A DNA stretch of 64,000 bases. Origin: Fragilaria radians. Taxonomy: Eukaryota > Bacillariophyta > Fragilariophyceae > Fragilariales > Fragilariaceae. The notes beneath the pieces were generated by a model. The model was not told the origin of the DNA, did no database searches, and saw only the letters and a program-made list of their open reading frames with translations. The stretch spans positions 556,420 to 620,419 of the forward strand of contig CAAAJI010000010.1 of the NCBI GenBank assembly GCA_900642245.1, written 5' to 3'. The translations under genes and the position numbers were made by a program. Positions 53,893 to 64,000 of the stretch are shown here, piece by piece (position 1 is the stretch's first letter; every line of letters starts with the position of its first letter).

Positions 53893-54795
53893 TTATATGT
53901 CCTTCTTGTTTTGCAGTTTTCTATTTTTCGTTGGTGGATGATATTCGTATCTTTCCCATTCAAAAAGCAAGAATCTCTGAATTGAACGTGGTATGGAGGA
54001 GTAACCTATCAAAGGAATCAAAGGCGAGGTTTCCAGACGGTACCTTTCATACTCCTGACAAAACTTGGATTCGTAATACCGTTTCAAGTTTTTCCCTTCA
54101 GCGTCTGAAATTCCTGTCCCATTCGCAAGTAGGAGAATTAACATGGTGAAGAATGGAGACGCAAATCCAATCCACGATGGACACAATGCTGCAGCACACC
54201 ACCATTGAAAAATTTCACCAGCATAATTTGGATGACGAGAATACTTCCACCATCCCACCCGACAAAAGCCACCTGGTCGACCCTGTAAAATCCATAAGGT
54301 TTTTTGAACATCAGATACGATCTCTAGGGTGATTCCCATAAAATAACCGCTCAAGCAAATAATCGAACCAACAGACATTGGTTCATTGGAATGGAACTTC
54401 GTTGAATTATCCAAGAGTGTAAGTAACAATGGAAGAGATACGATATACACCCAACATCCCTGTACCATCCAATAAATCCAAAACAAAAGTGGATTTCCGA
54501 CAACATTTTGAAATCTTGCATCGCCCTTTCGATGGTGTGCTCGCCATGCTAAGAATATCAACAGCCATCCTCGGCTGATGACAAATAATCCTGTAAATAT
54601 TGTTGGTACAAGCCCCAAAAATTCGAAAGTAACCGAGTCAATCCTTTCCATTAATCCTAGTATTGCCAAAACTAGGAAGTTGATGCCACCACAAATATCA
54701 TATAGAGTTTCCGTTTGGAGAAAGTTGGAGATTACAAATCCCAGAGTCTGAAATAAAAATGTTACTATTGCTGCGTCCCTAAGATTGGTGATCAT
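53893..54795 (-). CDS. DUF1295 / steroid 5-alpha-reductase-like membrane protein
   Basis: 300 residues starting MITNLRDAA, with about six hydrophobic helices. The C-terminal catalytic region is typical of DUF1295: RPGGFCRVGWWKYSRHPNYAGEIFQWWCAAAL, including the RHPNY signature for NADPH binding, and YYESKFCQEYERYRLETSPLIPL. The fold is related to isoprenylcysteine methyltransferases and sterol reductases, so it is likely an ER enzyme acting on a lipid or sterol; the substrate is unknown. Its stop is 75 bp from that of convergent CstF-64. Confidence 0.9.
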   Translation of the reverse strand: MITNLRDAAIVTFLFQTLGFVISNFLQTETLYDICGGINFLVLAILGLMERIDSVTFEFLGLVPTIFTGLFVISRGWLLIFLAWRAHHRKGDARFQNVVGNPLLFWIYWMVQGCWVYIVSLPLLLTLLDNSTKFHSNEPMSVGSIICLSGYFMGITLEIVSDVQKTLWILQGRPGGFCRVGWWKYSRHPNYAGEIFQWWCAAALCPSWIGFASPFFTMLILLLANGTGISDAEGKNLKRYYESKFCQEYERYRLETSPLIPLIGYSSIPRSIQRFLLFEWERYEYHPPTKNRKLQNKKDI

Positions 54796-56613
54796 GGTGG
54801 GAAAATGAAAGAATATTTTTTGTGATGTTCCTTACGTGTGAATTGATCACCTACTTGTACTAGCGCTTCACCAACTATAATTCAAACGTTTGCATGACGC
54901 CACACAAGCAAATATGTCATCACCGCTCATTAGAATAATTCTGCATCAACTTATAATGCAACTTGACAAGAATATGTTGTTTAGAAGTTGACACCGAAGC
55001 ACTTTCCCTAATCGTGGATACTTCTTTTGAGATATATATGTGAATTGTTTTGTCAAGGTTTGTGCAGCATAATCATTCAGCATATGCTTAACTCGCTGTT
55101 TACGACACGCGTTAGCTCTTTCATAGGCATTCTTTTTAGACTTTATCTGTGACGTTTACTTGTCTTCCTAAAAATATCTCAGCATATTTCTTATACGCCT
55201 GTTGAAGTGAGTCTTTCACTACGGATGCTTTTTGCTTGTCGGTTAGAAGAGGTGAAATGGTCCCTAGACAATATTCTTGATCTCTTGTGACCAGAAAGAG
55301 TATTGTTTCTCCATTTACAAGCTATTTCATTGGCTTAGAATACTGACATCGCTATTTTGAGTCCTAATTCAATCTTTATTCAATTGCTTTAAGCTATTTT
55401 TGTGAAGACTTTTGCTTGCTCATTTCTTCATATAAGTAAACCAAGATTTCGAAACCAAATTCAGAATTATCCTAATTTTCACCGCTTCTTTATACTTGAT
55501 TGTTTTCGACCTTAATGAAGTATGTGAGGAAGGAAAAAGGTGAAGAAAAAATTGGATGAAAAGCAGCAATTTACTTAGAGTGAGAATGATAAGGATTAGA
55601 TGACAAAGTTAGTCGATTGGATAGAATTAAGAGAACGCCCTATGTTTTGCAGAAGGAATACACCCTACATTAAAAATTTGAATACAGTTTCTTTTATCTT
55701 AATAATGCTTCCATGCGCAATACGATCAAACATGAGGATAATGACCTGTAGAACAATACAGCTACCATAGTACAGCGGGCTGGTTCGGGCTTTCCGAGCG
55801 TAGAAAAGTACTGTTTGTGGCGTCAAACCGCTCTTGGATTGTTGAATGATCTCAATTACTATCTACACTTTCCCGGTATAAAATCCCGAGGAGTTAGGTC
55901 ATTATGGAACTCATAAGGCTAGTTTGAAACCAAATATACAGCGTGCTATGAGGCAACGACAACTTCCCTCTGTTCATTAACACAAGGATGCTAAATAGTA
56001 ATGTAAGATTACGGAAGAGAAGTATTTTTTCGACAATATAAGCTACATTATTGGTAGCTCTTACAGGCCATAAGGACAATACCTTCAATGGGTTTGATGA
56101 GTCAGACCATGCTTGTGATAAATGGTGTGACAATTGAATATCTTTTGCTCCAAATTTAGAAATTTGGTTTGGGTTTCTTATCCTGTCTAGATATTGGTGA
56201 CCTGTATACGGATAATGGGCGTTTGTTTCCTTTTTCTTATGTTATGACTCTATTTTATACTCTCAATTTAAAATTCGTTATTTTCTGAGAGAATGTAAAA
56301 GTTAAGGGGTAAGGACCGTATCGTAAGATTCTGTCTAATTCGCTATCCTGTCATGGTCTGACCACAAAAAAGTTGGAGGTGTCTACAGGTTCATATGACA
56401 ATTAGGCGCAGCAAAATACATACTACAAGCAGATGTAATTCTTGAGAGATCTGTCAAAACAACATGCGCAACAAGTCCTCAGAACTTGCATGCCACCAAA
56501 TGCAGTATGAACATTCTACAGTAAGGTCCATCCTACTCCTCACTCACACCACTTTTTGATTCTCAAATACTGATACTGAATTTACACGTATACCGATCAA
56601 ATTTGCGCGGGAC
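54796..56613. other. Divergent intergenic region, no gene seen
   Basis: 1.8 kb between divergent starts. The short frame at 55894-56133 on the minus strand has no family resemblance. No RNA gene or repeat was recognised. It holds the promoters of the DUF1295 gene and of the saccharopine-dehydrogenase-like gene. Confidence 0.45.
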
Positions 56614-58398
56614 ATGAAGCATATCCTTCCTGCTTTGGTTGTTTCCTTCATTCCAACTGCATCATCTTTTCTGATACCACCAGGTGATTCTTCTGTTCGA
56701 GTGTTATCTTCACAATCATCAACGTCCAGAATGTCGGCACTAAGAATAGGCTCTGAGAACTTATCAGTGGAAGATGTCTACAATGTAGTGGACGCGCGAA
56801 ATCAACATCCTGCCCCTATTTCAGCAATAAATTTAGCTGCCATTTGGCTACTCGGATTACCCCTAACAACTTGTTTGATCTTGCCTTTGTCCCTTACCTA
56901 TCAAGTTGGCAAGATTATTTCACAATCCTTTGGAATCTTCCAAAAGATTCCAGATCCAAGAATGACACCGATTGATTCTAGTGTTCCCATAGATTATGAT
57001 GATGTTATTCCTCGTTCTGAACGGAAGTATGATATAGTAGTAATGGGTGCGACGGGATTTACTGGATCTCTCTGTGTACGACATTTGGCAAAGACTTACG
57101 GTGTCAACCGAAATGTGAAATGGGCGATTGCAGGCAGGTCAAAAGCGAAATTAGAAGAAGTAAAAGAAAGGTGGGCAAAAGAGCTTAAGGACGAAGAGAT
57201 TCTACATGTCGATGTTATTGTCGTGGATACATAGTAAGTTTTGAACACAAAATAAAAATCGCGTGACCTACCGCCAGTCAAACATATTTAAATGGTAAAG
57301 TACTCTCTCAACCATTTTATTTTTTTATTGTGCAGCAAACCAACCACTCTTCCTGCATTGGTTCAGAATACTCGTGCTGTAGCATCCACTACCGGTCCGT
57401 TTGAATTATATGGCTCACCTATCGTAGAGGCATGTGCTAAATATGGAACACATTATGCCGATATTACTGGAGAAGTGAATTGGTCTAAACATATGAAACT
57501 TGCATGGGAGGCAACTTCCAAACGCACTGGTGCCAATATAGTATCTCTGTGCGGTAGTGATGCCATTCCTTGGGACTTGTCTACCTTTATTATGGAAGAT
57601 AGTCTCAAGAAAGAAGGGGAAGAGCTTAGACAAGTGACTTTCGTGGATGAACTTGTCAGTCAGGCATCAGGAGGAACGATCGCGACTTTATTGCTGAATC
57701 TGCATGGAGGATCACGTGGACAGCCAAGAACAGATATTGATCCATTTTTGCGACTTTCAGATGGTTCATTAAGCTCGCTGAAATTTTCGTTTACTCCTTC
57801 CTTTGTACCTGTTAGAATATCACAACCTTCCTTCCTTTTGGGACTTTACGGTGGATTCTTTGCCTTAAGTCCCGCCAATGCTGCCCTTGTGAGCAAAGGT
57901 GTCGCACAAAGACAGCTCACAGAATCCTTAACGTATAAGGAGTATGCTCGTTACCAAAACTTTTTGTCTGCTCTAACATCTAACGTCAGCCTTGGATTAG
58001 CTCTTCTCTGGATCTTAAATCCAATTACAGAGTTTTTCATAACGCGTTTTGTACTACCAAAGAGTGGACAAGGCCCTACAATGGAGGATATGGAGCACAA
58101 TTATTTTGGCTGTACGGTGGGATATGGAATAGGGTCGAAAGGAACGAAAGTGGAGACAATACTCTATTTTCCAGAGGATCAAGGATATCTCTGCACTGCA
58201 AAAATGGTAGTTGAGAGTGGATTGTGCTTGGCTCTCGAATCAGCAAATGGTATTACCTCGAGCACAGTCTCAAAGTTATCAGAACCTCGTAGAGGTGGAT
58301 TTTGGACTCCCTCAAATGCCATGGGACATGAATTGTTAAGTCGTTTACAAAATACTGGTATGCAGTTTGCCTGTAAGATAATTAAGCCAAACGCTTAG
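56614..58398 (+). CDS. Saccharopine dehydrogenase-like oxidoreductase (SCCPDH type), with presequence
   Basis: Two exons, 56614-57233 and 57336-58398, with a 102-nt GTAAGT...TGTGCAG intron joining VVDTY to KPTTLPALVQNTRAV. The product is about 560 residues. It starts MKHILPALVVSFIPTASSFLIPP, a signal peptide with Ser-Ser-Phe, like a diatom plastid presequence. A hydrophobic segment lies at about 70-100 before the NAD(P)-binding Rossmann core: YDIVVMGATGFTGSLCVRHLAK...WAIAGRSKAKLEEV. Further motifs are STTGPFELYGSPIVEACAKYGTHYADITGEV and SLCGSDAIPWD. The C-terminal half holds another hydrophobic stretch (LGLALLWILNPITEFF). SCCPDH-like proteins are linked to lipid droplets and thylakoid membranes, not to lysine breakdown; the substrate is unknown. 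Confidence 0.9.
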
Positions 58399-59486
58399 TC
58401 TTCAATTGACCTCTTTACAAACTAAAATAGCCTTATGACATGTTCTTATTGAAGCACCTTTATTGTTCAATGTTTATGGAAGATAAATTATTGATATAAC
58501 ACTGCTAAAAACATTTCACCCAACGAAGTTGTACTGCTTTTTGTCACATGCATGGTAGCCTCATTTTCAACCTTTAAACATGACATTAAGGATTATATCA
58601 TTGAACTAGTTCATAATTGCTGCCCGACACTTTCGAATTTTTATTCTGTTGTTTTGGATCCTTGTCTGATGCCTCTTATAAGCGTACTAAGGAGTGGGAG
58701 ATCTATTTCAAGTTATATCACAAGCAATCATAACGTCTCAGGCCAAATATCTAAATTTTCGCTAGAGACTTCAATCTCATCAAGTCTTTGTCTATCTTGT
58801 TACACAAAGAATTTGAAATCTATAAATGCAATCTATCATTATCCGTGCGTTATTGGTGCCTTACTTTTCTGTCTCTAGTTATTGTTATATTTTGTTACGT
58901 AATACTCTTGTCATGACATGATAACACTTATAACAGATGCTCATAAAAAAGGTATCTGGAAATTCCTCACATTGAAATTCGGATACAGCACTGGACTTAT
59001 GCTGGGTACATTTAAAGAAGGCACCATGGCATTGATCATGACTTAGGCCCTTGCATGTTTGCTCCCGATGATACAGAAGAAAGGAATAACTTCATCCAAC
59101 TTATACATAAGTAAAATGATGACATTCAAGGAACTTTCCAACTAAATTCTTGATAACCAAGTAACATATTCTATCTCACTGTAAAGATGAATCTGTTTCA
59201 AACTTGGTCATTAGCATTCATGGAACAGATCCCAAAAGAAAAGATGAAAGCCATTGCGAGAGAAGCTTTAGGGCTACTTTGTTTTTAAATCTATTTCAAG
59301 CCTACAATTATACAGTGACAACTAAAATTATAGCATAGATATACTCAATAAGTTGGCTTCTATCCAGATTCTGACATAAGTAATGATTGTTCAACACTCT
59401 AAAAGAATCTAAAGGGAAGTTTGCTCGAATGCAGTTTGTTTGTTTGTGAGGAATGTGTATATCACATAAAGCATCGTATTCTGCAA
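58399..59486. other. 3' intergenic between convergent genes
   Basis: AT-rich 1.1 kb between convergent stops. A 108-codon ATG frame (58552-58878) has no domain and is not called. No terminator-type or RNA feature was recognised. Confidence 0.4.
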
Positions 59487-61185
59487 TCATGTTTCAGCAA
59501 TATCATCCGTGTCAAAGCTACCAGAGCTATTGCGCGATGCCATTTCATAATGCCTTCGCCCGTAATGGTTGTCGCCACCAGCCTCCACTGATCCACCAAA
59601 GAGAAGTTTCAGATATTTATCATCGAAGTCCTTCCAAACTCCCTTCACCCCGTCATATACCCGTTCCGACATTCTTGGAGAACTAGGTATTGATAGTGGC
59701 TCAAAATCTTCACTATCAGTATCTAGTTCAAGCTCTGTTGTGTATTTCATATCTGCTAGCTTTAAAACACGATCCGTTAGCCCACCGCAAACAACGGTTG
59801 TGAAAATGCAGATAGAAAGGGTTGCAGTAGCATACACGTCTTTATTTGGGCCAGGCATATTTTCGGCTAAGGCGAAAGCGATGGCCCCACGTAATCCTGC
59901 AAACCAAAGCACACCTTGCATCTTGCAGGTTATTTTATTTTCTCTTTTGTTCCTACAAAGATTTGCCAAGAGAGATAGTGGAAATATATTTAGAAGTCGA
60001 CCAAGTATACAAAAGGATAGTGCCAAAACTGAAAAGAGAATATCCCAATTAGCAAAGCGACCGGTGAACACTCCCATTCCCATGTAAAGAAATACTGTTG
60101 TTTCCGCCACAGTTGCAAGTGTCGAAAAAATTTGTTCGGATGCAACATGAGCAGCCGGGCTCAAGTTATAGGAGTTGTAGTGTGACAAAATAATCCCTTG
60201 GAAGAAAATGGCCATAATTCCAGATAGATTCATGGATTCTGCTGTTGAGTAGCAGAGGTAGCAAAAGCAAAACAAGAGCGAAGTCTCCAATTTAGGATAA
60301 TCCGAAAGTTGAGTATGCTTGTACATGAAAGACGCAACAAGACCTAAGATAACTCCAAGAATTATACTCAAGACAGTTACAGATGCAAAGGCCATACAGG
60401 CTGCTGGAATCTCTGCTTCCCTCCATTCAGGCCCATCGGGACTGTAGTACTTGTGAAAAGTCTTAAAAAGTACAACTGCCACGGCATCGTTTAACACAGA
60501 CTCCCCGAACACTAAGCTGTACAAAAGTGGATTGACCTGCAAATCGGCGTTCCCCATGATGGATAAAGTTGCAACGGGATCAACAGCAGAAATAAGTGCT
60601 CCAAATAGAAGCGCTTCCATTGGATTTTCTTTATCAATATCCTTGATCCAACCCTGCTTCGCAACGTAAAAGGTTAGGAGTCCTACGACAAAAGTCGATA
60701 TGATAGTCCCAAGCATAGCAAACAAGTTAATTGCTCCAAAATTCTCGAAGAAGTCTTTTCTGTTAAGACTGTATCCTGCTTCAAACATTATGGGAGGTAA
60801 AAAGACAAAGAAAAACACTTCTGGTGACTTTAAGAAAGGGAATGAAGAGTTTGAGTTCAGATTGAAACGCAATGTTTCGAAGTTTACAACAGGACACACG
60901 TACAAAAACAAATAGTTGCAAATCATTAGTTACTAATCTGACGATACCTCCCACAACCACCCCAATTATCAACGCCCCAGCTGACTCTGGCAGGCAATAT
61001 AGTCTGTTTTGTTTCACAAAATAGGCCAAAAGTAGGCAACTAATCAGAGTCAAATTTATGAATGTTGTCGAGTAAGCATCATTGTCATGAATTTCCTCAG
61101 GCGCATCGAAATCTTCTTGAAAGATGATAGATTCATTTGTGATGATACGTATGGAAGAATCGCTATGATTCATTATAGATTCCAT
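59487..61185 (-). CDS. Na+/H+ exchanger, NHE (CPA1) family, endosomal NHE6-9-like
   Basis: Two exons, 61185-60904 and 60827-59487, over a 76-nt GTACGT...AAAG intron that joins NDLQLFVF to SPEVFFFVFLPPIMFEAGYSL. The product is about 540 residues. Family hallmarks are FEAGYSLNRKDFFENFGAINLFA, ALISAVDPVATLSIMGN, LVFGESVLNDAVAVVLFKT (ND exchange site) and WFAGLRGAIAFALAENMP. About 11-12 helices are visible. The sequence looks closest to organellar exchangers of the SLC9A6-9 group. The C-terminal ~90 residues are an acidic, Ser-rich cytosolic tail. The frame is open upstream to about 61251 without an ATG and reads FSILTAVFCFQIT, possibly a signal peptide in an unseen first exon. Confidence 0.9.
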
Positions 61186-62865
61186 GGTTATTTGAAAGCA
61201 GAAAACAGCTGTGAGAATAGAAAAGTCATGGGCCCTGTATTTTTCAGTCACTATGTGACTTGAGACCTCCTTACTACTTCACTATGATTAAAAAATGTTT
61301 TAACAGATTCCCATTACGACCCCTTCAGGAATCTTCCAAGAAAATTTGGCTTAGAGGAATCTAGAATGTTGAATTCTTTTCGAGCGGAGGAAATCAAGAA
61401 TTGTAACCGGCCTACAAATTCACATTTTCGACCAAGAACAGTGTATCAACCCTTACTCGTATGATCTTGAACCAAACGTTCTTTTTATTAGCATGCAAGT
61501 TTTTGTCAGGAGTCCTAGCAACAAGAATATTGGAACCGTGCAATGATGCTAATTGATCACCTTTCTTGAACACAGAGCAAAACACCATCTCTTTGATCAA
61601 TCTAGACCAATAAATGTGTCTCAAAAATAAAGAAGCAAAATTAGAGACAAGTTTTGATCCATGAACTATTTTCTATTGTGTTCTGAAGCTTGCCACTCTA
61701 AGATTTCCTAGTAAATTAGTAAGGGAGATATGCCTGAGCAACTTTGATGCCATCGGTCGTTCTTTAATGATTGGTATTGGCACTTGATGTTTCATGTGAG
61801 GCATCCTATAGAAAAAATGTCAGCTTGGTTGCGCATCAATGGATGATGCATTAGTCACTTTAGTATCTTAGCACAGAAACAATAATTTTCCTTGTGGACC
61901 AAAATCATCAGAGCATTTTAAGGCTCTATGCTTGATGCAGTTGAAGAAGAGATATATTGTGATGTGAATAGGCAGGGGAAATCAAATATTTAAAATAATG
62001 AATAATTTCTTCCTCTGTGTCCAAGACTTCTAATTAATTTTTCCATGTGGGGATTCTCCTTACATAAGCTTAAGTTCAATTAAAACAATATCAAAAATGA
62101 CTCTATTATGGGCGCGGTGTTATTCACATTTCCTTGTTGTGCAAATTAGGCACTCTTTGGGGTCTCTGAATTTAACTTGCGCCAGCAAAAGTGGATGTCT
62201 CAAACATTGATATACAAATACATTATATAAGTAAATTTTCATTAGATTTAGTTTCATTTTAAACAATAATTATCAAAGGACTCTGACAAAGAACGATGAT
62301 ACGGTCTGGATAGTCGAGATGGTCCAAATGACTTGGCTCAGCAAAAATCGAAAAGATTGAATAAAGAATGCTTACTTTAACAGTATTAAACTGCCTCAGG
62401 ATATGTGGAAATTCCCGGTGGGAGTGAAGAAGAAAGATAATCAGGTGTAGACAACTTCTACTTGTCTCCTATCTTCTATTTCTTAATTAACGATTCCTAA
62501 TTTCGTTTGAAAATTGGTATTGGCCCTGGAATGAGTAAACGTAATTATTGTACCAAGTGATAAAAGAACACCAGTCAGGCTGAACCTGAAATGCTATTGA
62601 TTATAACTCAGTTTTACTTATTATTTTAAAAATGATGAACTCAAAGGAATGTTTACAAAAATTGTTTTCAATTTGAAGGTATACAACTTTTATACAGGTT
62701 CTTGATTTGTTGCCCTTTCCTAAAAACAATTCGATTAAAATTATTAATATACGCTTGATGTAAGGATAAATGAATTTACGCATGTAGCGAAACAGAAATC
62801 TAAGATTTTTTTATTTGTCGCTACTGCCATTACATGGACAATACTTTTTGCTAGTGAAAACTAAC
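61186..62865. other. Intergenic, no gene supported
   Basis: 1.7 kb, very AT-rich. It may contain a first exon of the exchanger and the 3' UTR of the thioredoxin-like gene. No coding frame with recognisable homology. Confidence 0.4.
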
Positions 62866-63981
62866 TTACTCATCAATAGGAGCTAGAGCACGAGTCAGAC
62901 TCTGTTGAATAAATTCAATATCAATGGCCAAAGGAATGGTCAAAACAAAGTCCTGACTTGTGGGTTTCACGCTCATACCCAGGCTGTAAATCAAATCTAG
63001 AACGTCCTTATGACGAGTCATTCGATCGACTACTTTGTTGGCCAGCTTCATGCTTCTAATTTTATGGTTCCAAGGCGCTTCAGAAAGGTTGTCGACGAAA
63101 GTCTTCAATACTTGAGTGGTAATCGCAAAGATTTCTTTCGCGTTTGGCTTCCTCTTAATCAAGTCAATCGACCTTTGAATATTTGCGAGTTGAATGTCAT
63201 TGGCCAGTTGACATGGGCTATTGTCCTGTTTTTGCAACAAGCGCGCGGTAGCATATAACTGTGAATGGGGATTGCATTTTTTATTGTCATCATTATTCAC
63301 AGTCAACATTACTTCTGTTGTCTCGGTTACCAAATCATCCTTTATATGTCTTCTAGCGCCTATTTTAACAAGATAATCATCGAACTCTGTGATGGGACTA
63401 AAATTCGACTCATCTTCTAAACATGAAGCCTCAAGCGTCCTGATCAAATCCTGACTCTCACTTGGGACAAGCGATAACCACAATTTCATGAGGTCCTGCA
63501 CTCCTTCTTCCCCTTTTTGCGATGCCATTAAAACATCTGTTCTCGATCTATTTATATCAGCCACTACCTCTCCTGAGACAGCATCAAGTATAGCAAGAGA
63601 AGGAATACCACGAACGCCGTACTGCGTGCTCATAAACGCCCTCTTGACGCAAGCCTCGTCGTATGGCAAAGCACACCATGGCATGGAAGAAAAATAGGTA
63701 CCAAAATCCGCTTCGGAGCGGTCAGATGTGACGAATATAATTTCTAAACCTTGTTCAGGGTAGATTTCCTTGATAATGTTGTAAGTTTCAATTAGAACAG
63801 CTGTAAACCGACGACAAGGCGGGCACCAATGTGCTGAAAAATAAATTCCTATGAGAGCGTGGTTCGAGATCAAGCTTTGACACGAAAAAGATGTCGCAAC
63901 GCTTCCGATATTTTTCAACAAGGATGAACCAAACTGTGACACGAAGAAATCATTATCCACAGGGATTGGGAATTTGGTCAT
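62866..63981 (-). CDS. Nucleoredoxin/tryparedoxin-like thioredoxin fused to a PUB domain
   Basis: 371 residues in one exon, start MTKFPIPVDN. Residues ~25-165 form a nucleoredoxin-type thioredoxin domain with IYFSAHWCPPCRRF (redox Cys53 and Cys56), IIFVTSDRSEADFGTYF, the MPWCALPY motif usual in nucleoredoxins and the cis-Pro region VRGIPSLAIL. A linker of ~100 residues follows. Residues ~265-365 match a PUB domain: KEIFAITTQVLKTFVDNLSEAPWNHKIRSMKLANK...LIYSLGMS. PUB domains bind the C-terminus of p97/VCP (Cdc48), linking this reductase to ubiquitin or ERAD machinery, by inference. There is no signal peptide, so it is probably cytosolic or nuclear. Confidence 0.9.
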   Translation of the reverse strand: MTKFPIPVDNDFFVSQFGSSLLKNIGSVATSFSCQSLISNHALIGIYFSAHWCPPCRRFTAVLIETYNIIKEIYPEQGLEIIFVTSDRSEADFGTYFSSMPWCALPYDEACVKRAFMSTQYGVRGIPSLAILDAVSGEVVADINRSRTDVLMASQKGEEGVQDLMKLWLSLVPSESQDLIRTLEASCLEDESNFSPITEFDDYLVKIGARRHIKDDLVTETTEVMLTVNNDDNKKCNPHSQLYATARLLQKQDNSPCQLANDIQLANIQRSIDLIKRKPNAKEIFAITTQVLKTFVDNLSEAPWNHKIRSMKLANKVVDRMTRHKDVLDLIYSLGMSVKPTSQDFVLTIPLAIDIEFIQQSLTRALAPIDE

Positions 63982-64000
63982 GGTATTTTTCTCTAAGCTA

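Noticed and set aside
58552..58878. 108-codon ATG frame between convergent genes
   Set aside because: No domain or targeting signal; lies where 3' UTRs are expected.
59569..60087. 172-codon plus-strand frame
   Set aside because: Antisense shadow of the exchanger coding sequence.
1..64000. CRISPR arrays, operons, bacterial promoters, tRNA or rRNA genes
   Set aside because: None seen; gene content and introns are eukaryotic, and no cloverleaf with a TTCGA-type arm was recognised by eye.

Overview
The window is nuclear DNA of a photosynthetic stramenopile, most likely a diatom. The genes are eukaryotic (LSM8, eIF2A, CstF-64, PA200/Blm10, an NHE-type exchanger, a JMJD4-like hydroxylase). Coding is dense, and the introns are few, short (61-107 nt) and GT-AG. 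One gene carries the diatom-rich DUF6824 domain. Three proteins begin with a signal peptide followed by a small residue and Phe, as in diatom plastid presequences. Intergenic DNA is AT-rich, and a 20-N assembly gap lies at 47839-47858. The species cannot be named from sequence alone.

Layout. 0.5-13.4 kb: two large membrane proteins with C-terminal seven-repeat FG-GAP propellers (tandem paralogues) flank LSM8 and eIF2A. 15.26-17.79 kb: a hAT DNA transposon with intact 17-bp terminal inverted repeats and an 8-bp target-site duplication; its transposase frame has three in-frame stops. 18-30.5 kb: three convergent gene pairs: RUS/DUF647 with a glycosyltransferase-like membrane protein, a BaiN-type flavoprotein with a peroxisomal enoyl-CoA isomerase, and a chorein-like candidate lipid-transfer protein with JMJD4. 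31.4-41.7 kb: a presequence-bearing unknown protein, a DUF6824 protein and a Q-rich protein with three RFx[V/I] motifs at exact 32-residue spacing. 43.2-44.7 kb: a decayed Ty3/gypsy retroelement. 45-64 kb: a presequence-bearing CRM (YhbY) protein, the large PA200/Blm10 gene, CstF-64, a DUF1295 membrane protein, a saccharopine-dehydrogenase-like protein, an Na+/H+ exchanger and a nucleoredoxin-PUB fusion.

The genes do not form one pathway. They are mostly housekeeping genes in alternating orientation, with convergent stops often 7-160 bp apart and divergent starts sharing 0.4-1.8 kb promoters. Recurring themes are RNA and translation (LSM8, eIF2A, CstF-64, CRM, JMJD4) and proteostasis (PA200, Trx-PUB). 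Exon junctions were inferred by joining reading frames at consensus splice sites that restore conserved protein sequence. No system clearly new to science was found. The most original leads are the RFx[V/I] array, the paralogous propeller membrane proteins, the Trx-PUB fusion and the structurally intact hAT copy.
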